A stretch of 64,000 bases of DNA from contig NZ_JAUYQD010000033.1 in assembly GCF_030697375.1 (NCBI RefSeq), forward strand, positions 92,849-156,848, written 5' to 3'. Shown one piece after another: positions 36,401 through 44,013 of this stretch. Each line of letters starts with the position of its first letter. Positions within the stretch are counted from its first letter, which is position 1. The stretch is from Rhodoferax sp. GTDB lineage: Bacteria; Pseudomonadota; Gammaproteobacteria; Burkholderiales; Burkholderiaceae_C. Below the pieces are notes generated by a model that made no database searches, was not told the origin of the DNA, and saw nothing but the letters and a program-made list of their open reading frames with translations. Both the position numbers and the translations under genes were made by a program.

Positions 36401-36939
36401 ACCTGCTGATTGCGGGCTACCAGCCCGACGTGGTTTTTATGGATTTGGCGATGCCGGGCATCGACGGCTGGGAAACCATTCGCCGCCTGCGTGTGCTGCG
36501 GGCGGCGGGCCACCCGGAGGCTGCGGCCGATATGGCGATCGCCATTGTGTCGGCCAACGCGTTTGACAAAGGGCTGGACAACGATGTGGGCATCCCCACC
36601 GAAGACTTCATCCTCAAGCCGGTGCGCCACTCTGAATTGCTGGACTGGCTGGCACTGCGCCTGGGCCTGAGTTGGCTGGAGGCGCCGCCCGCGACCGTGG
36701 CGCTGGCCGCCCCGGCCGCCCCGGCGCAGGGCAGGGCCTACCCCGATGCAGTGCACCTGGGCGCCTTGCGGGAGCTGGTGGAGCTGGGCTACTACCGGGG
36801 CATCATGAACCAGCTGGACAGCCTGGAAGCGGCCCACCCGCAATGCCAGACCTTTGTGGCGGAGATGCGGGGCCTGGCCCGGCAATTCCAGTTTGAAGCC
36901 ATGGGCCAGCAATTGAACGGAATCTGCCATGAACCTTAA
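33421..36939 (+). CDS. NCS1-permease/hybrid sensor histidine kinase fusion
   Basis: A 1172-residue fusion starting at GTG. Residues 1 to about 500 are an NCS1-type nucleobase/allantoin permease-like domain with about 12 hydrophobic segments (MDLLTRGAGFGYIGSTITS, ISQMGEQADYLRFMP). Residues about 518-561 hold a Cys-rich cluster (CVICEREY...CPAY...CSLCCTLDARCGDVC). Two more membrane segments and a coiled coil lead to HisKA (His717 in ISHELRTPL), HATPase_c (GNAIKF, EDTGPGLS, GAGLGLTIAK) and a receiver domain (Asp1008 in FMDLAMPG). A transporter-like sensor for a nitrogenous ligand is likely. It overlaps its response-regulator gene by 11 bases. Confidence 0.85.
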   Translation: MHPESPPPLPPLNATPQRVVKIRRDYNNWVASETMEDYALRFAPQRFRKWSEWRVANTAFGAASFLILEAVGATLLVQYGFVNAFWAILATGLVIFLAGLPISVYAARYGVDMDLLTRGAGFGYIGSTITSLIYASFTFIFFALEAAVMAYALELALDIPPVWGYLVCTLVVIPLVTHGVSAISTLQMWTQPLWLVMLVLPFGFVLVRDPQAFAGISHYAGELGVADRFDMHLFGAALTVGIALISQMGEQADYLRFMPVQTAHNRARWWGAVLAGGPGWVLLGVVKMLGGAFLAYLAIRHSVPTDRAVDPNQMYLAAYEYVFPTLRWAVAATAVFVVLSQLKINVTNAYAGSLAWSNFFSRLTHSHPGRVVWVVFNCLIAFMLMEMNVFQALGEVLGLYSNIAIAWIMAVVADLVINKPLGLSPKGIEFKRAHLYDINPVGVGAMALASVLSITAYLGFLGAMAQAFSAVVALVTAMVAAPAIAWATRGRYYMARTSRPADVQAPSAGGAYVRLVARRCVICEREYEAPDMAHCPAYQGPICSLCCTLDARCGDVCKPHASLAAQWSDTLHWLLPRRVWPFLDTGAGHFLLLMLVIVPLLATVFGMFYRQELAALAQEAQNRALVAAALQSGFSKTFAALLLMAGIVAWWLVLAHKSRQVAQEESNRQTYLLVQEIESHRQTDEALQAAKLAAERAQQAADLANQAKSRYISAISHELRTPLNSILGYAQLMGEDASIPAHRKQAVNVIRRGGEHLLSLIDGTLDIARIESGKLTLALQPLHLSEFVQEMASMFELEAQAKGLAFQFEQEGSLPAVVRADEKRVRQILINLLGNAIKFTERGQVGFRVRYAREMAVIAIEDTGPGLSVLEQARIFEPFTRANTPGPTAPGAGLGLTIAKMLTDLMGGELTVHSTLGQGSVFKVKLFLPEVRVTPGSAVATPSLRSTPRHGYAGSRRRVLVVDNEEADRELLVQLLTPLGFEVRSAASGHDCLDLLIAGYQPDVVFMDLAMPGIDGWETIRRLRVLRAAGHPEAAADMAIAIVSANAFDKGLDNDVGIPTEDFILKPVRHSELLDWLALRLGLSWLEAPPATVALAAPAAPAQGRAYPDAVHLGALRELVELGYYRGIMNQLDSLEAAHPQCQTFVAEMRGLARQFQFEAMGQQLNGICHEP

Positions 36940-37915
36940 ATCCCCGCTGCGCCCTGCGGACCACACCCTGGACCGTGCCAACAGCGACGTGGTCCTGATC
37001 GTGGACGATGTGCCCGACAACCTCTCGGTGCTGCACGACGCGCTGGACGAATCGGGCTACACCGTGCTGGTGGCCACCGACGGCCCTACCGCACTGCAGC
37101 GCGCCGCCAAGGTGCTGCCCGATATGGTGCTGCTGGACGCCATGATGCCCGGCATGGATGGCTTTGAGGTCGCCCGGCGCCTGAAGGCCGCGCCGGTGAC
37201 TACGCACATTCCCATCATCTTCATGACCGGGCTGACGGAAACCGAACACCTGGTGGCCGCCCTGGCCGCCGGCGGGGTGGACTATGTGACCAAGCCTATC
37301 AAACCCAAAGAGGTGCTGGCCCGCATCCGTGTGCACCTGCAAGGCGCCCGGGAAAAGCGCCAGGCCCGCAGTGCGTTGGATGCATTTGGTTACGCCAGCA
37401 TCACGGTGCGGGTGAGCGACGGCAAACTCATGTGGCAAACGCCCTTGGCGCGTGAGCTGCTGGTGCGTTATTACGGCACCGAGGCGCCGCACACCCCCGC
37501 GCCGGTATGGGCTTGGCTGCGCCGCCATGTGAATGGTGCCGAGGTGCTGATGGAGCCGCCGCGCCTGAGCATCGAGCAAGGCCCCAAGCGCCTCACGTTT
37601 CGCCTGCACCAGCAGATTGGCGATTCGGAGGGCGGGGGCGACTGGCTCATCATCATGCAAGAGGTGTCGGACGAATCCGTCATCGAAGCCATCGCCCTGA
37701 GCTTCAAACTCACCCCGCGCGAGGCCGAGGTTCTGTACTGGGTGGTCAAAGGCAAGATCAACCGCGATATTGGCGATATTGTCGGCAGCAGCCCCATGAC
37801 CGTGAAAAAGCACCTGGAGCATGTGTTCGCCAAAATGGGGGTGGAAACCCGCACCGCAGCCGCCGGCATGGCCATGGCGCGTATTGCCCAGCTGCACCCG
37901 CAGTTTGAACGGTAG
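36929..37915 (+). CDS. LuxR-type response regulator (receiver and HTH)
   Basis: A 328-residue regulator: receiver domain (residues 20-140; phospho-acceptor in MVLLDAMMPGMDGF, conserved Lys in VTKPIKP), a middle linker of about 100 residues, and a C-terminal LuxR/FixJ helix-turn-helix (FKLTPREAEVLYWVVKGKINRDIGDIVGSSPMTVKKHLEHVFAKMGV). It overlaps the permease-kinase gene by 11 bases and is surely its cognate regulator. Targets are not visible; the adjacent urease operon is a reasonable candidate. Confidence 0.88.
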   Translation: MNLKSPLRPADHTLDRANSDVVLIVDDVPDNLSVLHDALDESGYTVLVATDGPTALQRAAKVLPDMVLLDAMMPGMDGFEVARRLKAAPVTTHIPIIFMTGLTETEHLVAALAAGGVDYVTKPIKPKEVLARIRVHLQGAREKRQARSALDAFGYASITVRVSDGKLMWQTPLARELLVRYYGTEAPHTPAPVWAWLRRHVNGAEVLMEPPRLSIEQGPKRLTFRLHQQIGDSEGGGDWLIIMQEVSDESVIEAIALSFKLTPREAEVLYWVVKGKINRDIGDIVGSSPMTVKKHLEHVFAKMGVETRTAAAGMAMARIAQLHPQFER

Positions 37916-37962
37916 TGGCCGGGCGCTGGCCAGTGGCGCCCGTGGGGTGGCACACGCCCGGT

Positions 37963-38427
37963 TCAGTCCGGGTTGGCCAAGGAGTCGTAAATGGCCACGT
38001 CGCTGGCACGGCGGGTTTGGGCCCGTTGCACCAGCACGGTGACCAGCAAGGCAGCGGCGGCGGAGCCGGTCATCACCGGGGAGCTGGCGAGCATGCTGGC
38101 CAGTCCATTGACCGCATGGACGCTGACCTGCTGGACATGGTTGACCAGGCTGATGATGTCGCTGGCTTGCACGTTCTGGGCGTCTTCAGGCAGAACGTGC
38201 ATGTCCGACCAATCACTGCGCAGCCGGATGTTGGCAAAAATCCCATTGGCCACGGATACCAGGGACAACACGCCCAGGGGACGCAGTAAAAACTCGATAA
38301 GCCGACTTTGTTCGGCCGGGGGAACGGATTCATACACTTGGCCGACCAGCTGCGCGATGGTGTCGGGCGACACCGGGCTGGTCAGCTCCTCCGAACGACG
38401 TATGTCGGACGTCTCGTTGGAACTCAT
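37963..38427 (-). CDS. Hypothetical protein with C-terminal hydrophobic segment
   Basis: A 154-residue protein I do not recognise. The N-terminal half is Ser/Thr/Glu-rich with SPDTIAQLVGQVYESVPPAEQSRLIEFLLRPLGVLSLVSVA; a second hydrophobic stretch lies at SSPVMTGSAAAALLVTVLVQRAQ. GAGGAG lies about nine bases before the ATG at 38427, which I prefer to an in-frame ATG ten codons upstream. It stands alone between two divergent transcription units. Confidence 0.55.
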   Translation of the reverse strand: MSSNETSDIRRSEELTSPVSPDTIAQLVGQVYESVPPAEQSRLIEFLLRPLGVLSLVSVANGIFANIRLRSDWSDMHVLPEDAQNVQASDIISLVNHVQQVSVHAVNGLASMLASSPVMTGSAAAALLVTVLVQRAQTRRASDVAIYDSLANPD

Positions 38428-38535
38428 TGCATTGCACTCCTCATGAATGATCAGCACATTTCGTGGATATTTTGAATATTTCCCTGGTGCTACGGAGAAT
38501 GATCAGGATAAACCAGTGTGGGCAGTCGACTTTTA

Positions 38536-40008
38536 TCAAATGGTGTTGAAGTGTGACGACATGTAAAAGGCCCCAAGCTGCGCAGCTGCTGCGCGCAGGG
38601 CCGCCGTGTCGTACCCCGCGTAACCAAACAGCCAGCCCCGGCGCGGGGATGTGATGGTGTAGCGCGACAGCGGCGTCAGCAAAATGCCCGCAGCCTGGGC
38701 GCGTATGGACAGCGCCTGGTCGTTCTGGCCTTCTGGCAATTCGTGCAGCAGGTGCAGGCCCTGTTCGCTGGGCTGCAGTTGCAAGCGGCCTGCGCTGGCC
38801 TGGGCCAGGGCGTCTATGAGTACGCGCTGGCGCTGCGGATACAGCTCGCGCATGCGGCGCAGGTGGCGCAAGAGGTGGCCTTCGGTGATGAAGCGGGCCA
38901 GCACCTCCTGGGCGTCGCCGGGCGCGTGGCGGTCCGACAGGGCGCGGGCCATGGCAAAGGCGCCGGCCAGCGCATGCGGCAGCACCACAAACCCCAGGCG
39001 CAAGCCCGGGTGCAGCGTTTTGGAGAAAGTGCCCACGTACAGCACGCGCTCGGCGTGCGGCAGGCTGCACAGGGCGGGCAGGCGGTGGGTGCCGTACTGG
39101 AACTCGCCGTCGTAGTCGTCTTCCACAATCCAGGCGCGCTGCGCATTGGCCCAGTCCAGCAAGGCCAGGCGGCGTTTCAGGCTCATTCGCACGCCGGTGG
39201 GGAACTGCGAGGTGGGCGTCACCACGGCCAACCGGGCGGCGGGCCAGTGTGTGGCGGCCTGGTCGATCACCAGGCCTTCGGCGTCCACGGGCACTGGCCG
39301 CACGGTGACGCCATGGCCGCCCAGGCTGGCGCGGATGCCGGGGTAGCCGGGGTCTTCCACCAGGGCCTCGTCGCCCACGTCCAGCAGCAGGCGGCCAATC
39401 AGGTCGATGGCCTGCTGCGAGCCCGAGCACACCACCACCTGGGCGGCCTCGCAGCGGATGCCGCGTGAGACCCACAGCCACTGCGCCACCGCCGCGCGCA
39501 GCGCGGGCGCCCCGGCCGGGTCCAGGTACTGGGCTTGCGCCATGCGCTGGGCCTTGGAGGCCTGGCGCGCCAGCCGGTCCCACAGCGCAAAGGGGAAGGT
39601 GGCAACCTCGGGCGCGCCTATGCGAAAGGGCACGGCCGCCTGCAGGGGCGGGTTCCAGCGCAGCACGGTGTCGGCAATCAACTGCCCGCGCTGCGACAGG
39701 CCGGCGCCCACGGCGGGGCGCAAACCCGTGGACGGCGAGCCCAAGGCACCCAAATCATCGGCCACGTAGCTGCCGTCCCCCACGCGTGCCAGCACATAGC
39801 CCTCGGACTGCAGGCGCTCCAGCGCCCACAACACGCTGTTGCGCGACACCCCCAGGGTCTGGGCCTGCGCACGCGAGGCGGGCAGGCGCGTGCCGGGCTT
39901 GAAGGTGCCTTGCTCGATGGCCCGGCGCAGCTCCAGGTAGACCCGCTGGCGCACCGTCTCGGCGCGCGGTTGGGGTGCACTGCTGGGTGCATTGGCTCTT
40001 TGGATCAT
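38536..40008 (-). CDS. MocR/PdxR family regulator (GntR HTH with aminotransferase-like domain)
   Basis: A 490-residue regulator. Residues about 15-85 form a GntR-type winged helix (RQRVYLELRRAIEQGTFKPGTRLPASRAQAQTLGVSRNSVLWALERL). The rest is a class-I aminotransferase-like domain with the PLP lysine in YVGTFSKTLHPGLRLGF and the Asp/Tyr block IVEDDYDGEFQY. MocR proteins sense PLP or amino compounds. It is divergent from the osmC-paiB-GNAT operon, with a 134-base shared promoter region, so it probably controls that operon. Confidence 0.87.
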   Translation of the reverse strand: MIQRANAPSSAPQPRAETVRQRVYLELRRAIEQGTFKPGTRLPASRAQAQTLGVSRNSVLWALERLQSEGYVLARVGDGSYVADDLGALGSPSTGLRPAVGAGLSQRGQLIADTVLRWNPPLQAAVPFRIGAPEVATFPFALWDRLARQASKAQRMAQAQYLDPAGAPALRAAVAQWLWVSRGIRCEAAQVVVCSGSQQAIDLIGRLLLDVGDEALVEDPGYPGIRASLGGHGVTVRPVPVDAEGLVIDQAATHWPAARLAVVTPTSQFPTGVRMSLKRRLALLDWANAQRAWIVEDDYDGEFQYGTHRLPALCSLPHAERVLYVGTFSKTLHPGLRLGFVVLPHALAGAFAMARALSDRHAPGDAQEVLARFITEGHLLRHLRRMRELYPQRQRVLIDALAQASAGRLQLQPSEQGLHLLHELPEGQNDQALSIRAQAAGILLTPLSRYTITSPRRGWLFGYAGYDTAALRAAAAQLGAFYMSSHFNTI

Positions 40009-40142
40009 GCGGAATTGGCCCTTTGCAATGCGGAGAAGTTTTATAAACTAAGGAGCCACTGTAGCAGCCAGTGCCAGCGCGGTCGCTACCCCACCCGGTA
40101 CGTCGCCAGCCTCATTTTTTGCAACCCAACCGGGAGCCCCCC

Positions 40143-40640
40143 ATGGCCCAGCACACCAGCACCGTTCTCTGGCAGCGCGACCAAACGCCGCAAGCGCCGT
40201 TTACCGACCACCGCTACAGCCGCCGCCACACCTGGCACTTTGATGGCGGGGCCGTGGTGAGTGCCTCGTCCTCACCGCACGTGGTGCCGCTACCGTATTC
40301 GGACCCGGCGGGGGTGGACCCCGAAGAGGCTTTTGTGGCGTCCCTGTCGAGCTGCCACATGCTGTGGTTTCTGGACCTGGCGGCCCGCGCCGGCTGGGTG
40401 GTGGACAGCTACCGCGACGAGGCCGTGGGCGTGATGGCGCGCAATGCCGAAGGCCAGGTGGCCATGACCCGCGTCACCCTGCGCCCGGCCGTGCAGTTTG
40501 CGCCGCAGCACCAGCCCACGCTGGCGGAGTTGCAGGACTTGCACCACCGCACGCATGCGTCCTGCTTTATCGCCAACTCGGTCAAGACCGAGGTGCTGTG
40601 TGAACCCGTTGTCGACACCCCCGGCAGCCCCAGCCCATGA
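40143..40640 (+). CDS. OsmC family peroxiredoxin-like protein
   Basis: A 165-residue OsmC/Ohr-type protein with both peroxidatic and resolving cysteines: one in ASLSSCHMLWFLDLAARAG, one in HASCFIANSVKTEV. These reduce organic hydroperoxides. The ATG at 40143 gives MAQHTSTVLWQRD, a normal start; a longer frame from 40071 is unlikely. The stop overlaps the paiB start (ATGA), so translation is coupled. Confidence 0.85.
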   Translation: MAQHTSTVLWQRDQTPQAPFTDHRYSRRHTWHFDGGAVVSASSSPHVVPLPYSDPAGVDPEEAFVASLSSCHMLWFLDLAARAGWVVDSYRDEAVGVMARNAEGQVAMTRVTLRPAVQFAPQHQPTLAELQDLHHRTHASCFIANSVKTEVLCEPVVDTPGSPSP

Positions 40641-41299
40641 GCACCCCAGCCATGTCCTCCATGTCCTATTCGCCCGCCCAGTTTCAGGAAACCGACCGCG
40701 CCACGCTGCACGCACTGGTGCGCGCCCACCCGCTGGCGACCTGGATCGTCCAGCACCAGGGGGAGTTGCTGGTCAACCACATTCCGATGCTGCTGGACGC
40801 AGACTGTGGCAAACACGGCACGCTGGTGGGCCACGTGGCGCGCGCCAACCCGGTGTGGCAGGCCCTGGCGGCAGGCGCCACGTCGGTGGCGGTGTTCTCC
40901 GGGCCGCAGGCCTATGTCTCGCCCAATTGGTACCCCAGCAAACACGCCCATGGCAAGGCCGTGCCCACCTGGAACTACACCACCGTGCATGCGCATGGCG
41001 TGCCCCAGGTCATGGACGATCCAGCGCGGGTGCTGGAGGTGGTGACCCGCCTGACCCAGGCGCATGAGGCGGGGCAGGCCCTGCCCTGGCAGGTGGCGGA
41101 CGCGCCGGCCGACTACATCGACAAGCTGCTTCGGGCCATCGTCGCGGTGGAGATCCCGGTGCAGCGCTGGGAGGGCCGGTGGAAGGTTAGCCAGAACCGC
41201 CCCGCCGCCGACCAGCAGGGCGTGGCGGCGGGCTTGAATGCCCAAGGGGGGGAGGCGGCACAGATGGCCGCCCTGGTGCAGCAAAGGACCGCCCCATGA
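40637..41299 (+). CDS. PaiB family FMN-binding negative transcriptional regulator
   Basis: A 220-residue PaiB-like flavin-binding split-barrel protein: ATWIVQHQGELLVNHIPMLLD, VFSGPQAYVSPNWYPSKHAHGKAVPTWNYTTVHAHG and a C-terminal KVSQNRPAADQQGV block are family hallmarks. In Bacillus the PaiA/PaiB pair links an acetyltransferase with this protein; the same pairing occurs here, since the next gene is a GNAT overlapping by 4 bases. A role in polyamine or redox response is likely by analogy. Confidence 0.85.
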   Translation: MSTPAMSSMSYSPAQFQETDRATLHALVRAHPLATWIVQHQGELLVNHIPMLLDADCGKHGTLVGHVARANPVWQALAAGATSVAVFSGPQAYVSPNWYPSKHAHGKAVPTWNYTTVHAHGVPQVMDDPARVLEVVTRLTQAHEAGQALPWQVADAPADYIDKLLRAIVAVEIPVQRWEGRWKVSQNRPAADQQGVAAGLNAQGGEAAQMAALVQQRTAP

Positions 41300-41766
41300 A
41301 AACCGCGCCAAGCGAATCCTCCATCACCCTGGACACCCTGCAGCCCGCGGACTACGCCGCCTGGCTGCGCCTGGCGCAGGGCTACAAAACCTTTTACGAA
41401 ACCGAGCTGCCGCTGGCCGCCTACCAGCACACCTGGGATCGGCTGCTGCAGGGGGACGAAGTGCACGCCTTGGCCGCCCGGGTGCAGGGGCAACTGGTGG
41501 GCATCACGCACTACCTGTTTCACGCCAGCACCTGGTCTGCGCCGGTGTGTTATTTGCAAGATTTGTTTGTGGATGAGGCGGCGCGCGGCCAATGTGTGGC
41601 GCAGGCGCTGATTGCGCAGGTGGCCCATGCAGCGCGCGCACGCGGTGCCGTCCGGTTGTACTGGGGAACCCACCAAAGCAATGCACGTGCCCGGCGTCTG
41701 TATGACCGGGTGGCCACGCACCATGGCTTTATTCGCTACGACTATGCGCTGGAGTCTGATAATTGA
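41296..41766 (+). CDS. GNAT family N-acetyltransferase (paiB-linked)
   Basis: A 156-residue GNAT: TLDTLQPADYAAWLRLAQGYKTFYETELP at the N-terminus, YLQDLFVDEAARGQCVAQALIAQVAHAARARG as acetyl-CoA motif A (A-R-G-Q-C-V-A instead of the usual R-G-x-G-x-G/A), then YDRVATHHGFIRYDY. It overlaps paiB by 4 bases (ATGA), so it is the third gene of the osmC-paiB operon. The substrate is unknown; polyamine-type amines are possible by analogy with PaiA. Confidence 0.8.
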   Translation: MKTAPSESSITLDTLQPADYAAWLRLAQGYKTFYETELPLAAYQHTWDRLLQGDEVHALAARVQGQLVGITHYLFHASTWSAPVCYLQDLFVDEAARGQCVAQALIAQVAHAARARGAVRLYWGTHQSNARARRLYDRVATHHGFIRYDYALESDN

Positions 41767-41866
41767 TGTCCTAATCTGATCGAAAGTGGTCCTTCTCGGT
41801 GCGGACATAGGGCAGTTCAGGCAACAGAATAAAGGCTTCTAACCACCACCCTGAAGATTGCCTATT

Positions 41867-42433
41867 ATGAAAACATGTCTGATTGTGATTGACGTACAAG
41901 AGTCCTTCCGCCACCGCCCTTACTCCACCGAGCGCGACATCCCGGCCTACCTGGCGGCGCAAAACGCCCTGATCGAGGGCTGCGTGGCGCGGGGTGTGCC
42001 GGTGCTGCGGGTGCTGCACACCGACGGGCCCGACACGCCGGACAACCCCTTTGCCCTGGCCTCGGGCCATGTGGTACCGCTCACCGGCCTGGTGACGTTT
42101 ACCCCGGCGGCCACGTTTCTCAAACACCGGCACAGCGCCCTGGTGGGCACCGGGCTGGACGTGTGGCTGACCGAAAACGGCGTGCGCCGCCTCATCGTCA
42201 GCGGCATCCGCACCGAGCAGTGCTGCGAAACCACCACCCGCAACGCCTCGGACCTGGGCTGGGCGGTGGACTATGTGGTGGACGCCACGCTGACCTTTGA
42301 CATGGTGCAGCCCAATGGCCAGCCCCTGAGCGTGGCCGACATCAAGGCCCGCACCACCACCGTGCTGAGCGATCGTTTTGCCACCCTGTGCACGGTGGAG
42401 CAGGCCCTGCAGCGCGCGCAGGCCGCGGTATGA
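41867..42433 (+). CDS. Isochorismatase-like cysteine hydrolase
   Basis: A 188-residue cysteine hydrolase. The catalytic triad of the family is visible: Asp in LIVIDVQESFR, Lys in FLKHRHSALVGTGL, Cys in ISGIRTEQCCETTTRNASDLGW-type context. Members hydrolyse amides or isochorismate-like vinyl ethers; the substrate is not readable here. The ATG at 41867 is preferred over a TTG three codons upstream. It overlaps the DJ-1/PfpI gene by 4 bases. Confidence 0.83.
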   Translation: MKTCLIVIDVQESFRHRPYSTERDIPAYLAAQNALIEGCVARGVPVLRVLHTDGPDTPDNPFALASGHVVPLTGLVTFTPAATFLKHRHSALVGTGLDVWLTENGVRRLIVSGIRTEQCCETTTRNASDLGWAVDYVVDATLTFDMVQPNGQPLSVADIKARTTTVLSDRFATLCTVEQALQRAQAAV

Positions 42434-43080
42434 GCGCCACCCTGGCATCCCCCGTACCCGGTGCACCCCTGCAGGTGGCCATCCTGGTGTTTGACCAGGT
42501 GGAAGTGCTGGACTTTGCCGGCCCGTACGAGGTGTTCACCACGGCCAGCCGGGTGCACCAGCGCCCCAGTGGCGAGGCCCCGGACGGACGCGGCCCCTTG
42601 TTCACTGTGCGCGCCGTGGCCCGCACCTTGGCACCGGTGCGTGCGCGGGCCGGGCTGCAGCTGTTGCCCGACGCCGATTTCAGCAGCTGCACACAGGCCG
42701 ATGTGCTCATCGTCCCCGGGGGTGTGGTGGACGCGGCGCAGCAGTGCCCCGAGACCCTGGCCTGGATAGCCAGGATCTCGGCCACGGTGCAGATCACGGC
42801 CTCGGTGTGCACCGGCTGCTTTTTGCTGGCTGCCAGCGGCGTGCTGCGCACCGAACGCGTCACCACCCATTGGGAAGACCTGGACGACTTGCGCCGCCAA
42901 TTCCCCTTGCTGGAGGTGTGTGACAGCGTGCGCTGGGTGGACCTGGGCCGCCTGCTCACCTCGGCCGGCATCAGCGCGGGCATGGACATGAGTTTGCACC
43001 TGGTACAGCGCCTGGGCAGCGAAGCACTGGCGCTGCGCACCGCACGGCAAATGGACTACGCCTGGAACAAAGCGGCGTAA
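42430..43080 (+). CDS. DJ-1/PfpI family protein (stand-alone GATase1-like)
   Basis: A 216-residue DJ-1/PfpI-like domain: VAILVFDQVEVLDFAGPYEVF, VLIVPGGVVDAA, and the nucleophile elbow SVCTGCFLLAASGVL with its Cys. It resembles the sensor half of GlxA-type AraC regulators but lacks the HTH part, so it may be an enzyme (isonitrile-hydratase-like) or a ligand-binding protein. Coupled (ATGA) to the cysteine hydrolase, suggesting sequential steps on a nitrogen-containing compound. Confidence 0.82.
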   Translation: MSATLASPVPGAPLQVAILVFDQVEVLDFAGPYEVFTTASRVHQRPSGEAPDGRGPLFTVRAVARTLAPVRARAGLQLLPDADFSSCTQADVLIVPGGVVDAAQQCPETLAWIARISATVQITASVCTGCFLLAASGVLRTERVTTHWEDLDDLRRQFPLLEVCDSVRWVDLGRLLTSAGISAGMDMSLHLVQRLGSEALALRTARQMDYAWNKAA

Positions 43081-43110
43081 TATCTCCGCGTACCAAGTGG
43101 GAGATTTGCC

Positions 43111-43956
43111 ATGTTCACAAAAATGCCATGCAAAGCCATACGTGTTGATGCGCTGCACCTGGTCGCCGCAATGGCCGTTGGCCTGCTCAGCACGTGGCCC
43201 GCGCGGGCACAAAGCGTCCACACGGTGGAGGCGGCGGCGAAAATGCCCAGCCTGCGCAGTGGCCGCTGCATGGCATTGGCGCCGCAGGGGTGGACGATGG
43301 TCGCCAACCCCCAGGGCAGCACAGCCGACTTGCGCAGCCCCGACGGACGTATGTATGCGGGCTGGGGCATGGTGGCCATCAACCCCGCCATGCAGGCCTA
43401 TTACGGCAACTTGTATGGGCCGCCCGAGACCTCGTTGGCCTTTTTGGCGGGCGCCATTGTTCAGCAAACCTTTGGCGACGCCAGCGGTGTGCGCTACACC
43501 AGCGCGCCGGTGTCGATTGACGGCTATTTCTCTCGGCGGGAGTTTGCATCGGAAAACTACCGTGGCTTGGTGTATTACCGCATCTATCCCATGGCCGCAA
43601 GCGCCTACGTGGAGTCCGCCTACTTTGCGATTGCCCCTGCCGCACAGTGGCGCAGCGTGCGCCCGGTGCTGGCGAACATTGCGGCGTCCATTCGCTGCAG
43701 CAGCACCCTGCGCCCCGACACAGGACGCGCGGATGGCGGAGGTGGTGGCAAGCGGCCCCGCCACGATGGCGCTGACGGGCTGGCCAATTCAAGCTACAAC
43801 AAGGAGCTCGGCACGGAGTATGTGCATTCGCCCACCACCGGAGAAAACTACCTGGTCAATCCCGCCACCGACTACGTCAACGGCCCGCAAGGTTACGGCG
43901 CCTATATCAAAAATGGCAACGACTACACCAAGCTGGAGCCCGAACGCTCCGATTGA
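43111..43956 (+). CDS. Exported hypothetical protein
   Basis: A 281-residue protein with a signal peptide (LVAAMAVGLLSTWPARAQS). Otherwise unrecognised: SLRSGRCMALAPQGWTMV, a central YFSRREFASENYRGLVYYRIYP stretch, a Gly/Arg-rich linker, and a C-terminal repeat of short Tyr/Asn/Gly motifs (YVHSPTTGENYLVNPATDYVNGP). A periplasmic location is likely. It starts 30 bases after the DJ-1 gene and may be in its transcript. Confidence 0.6.
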   Translation: MFTKMPCKAIRVDALHLVAAMAVGLLSTWPARAQSVHTVEAAAKMPSLRSGRCMALAPQGWTMVANPQGSTADLRSPDGRMYAGWGMVAINPAMQAYYGNLYGPPETSLAFLAGAIVQQTFGDASGVRYTSAPVSIDGYFSRREFASENYRGLVYYRIYPMAASAYVESAYFAIAPAAQWRSVRPVLANIAASIRCSSTLRPDTGRADGGGGGKRPRHDGADGLANSSYNKELGTEYVHSPTTGENYLVNPATDYVNGPQGYGAYIKNGNDYTKLEPERSD

Positions 43957-44013
43957 TACGCGCCCGGATATGCCCCTTCATTTGCGCCGCACTGCGCGGC
44001 AAACGCACTTTAC

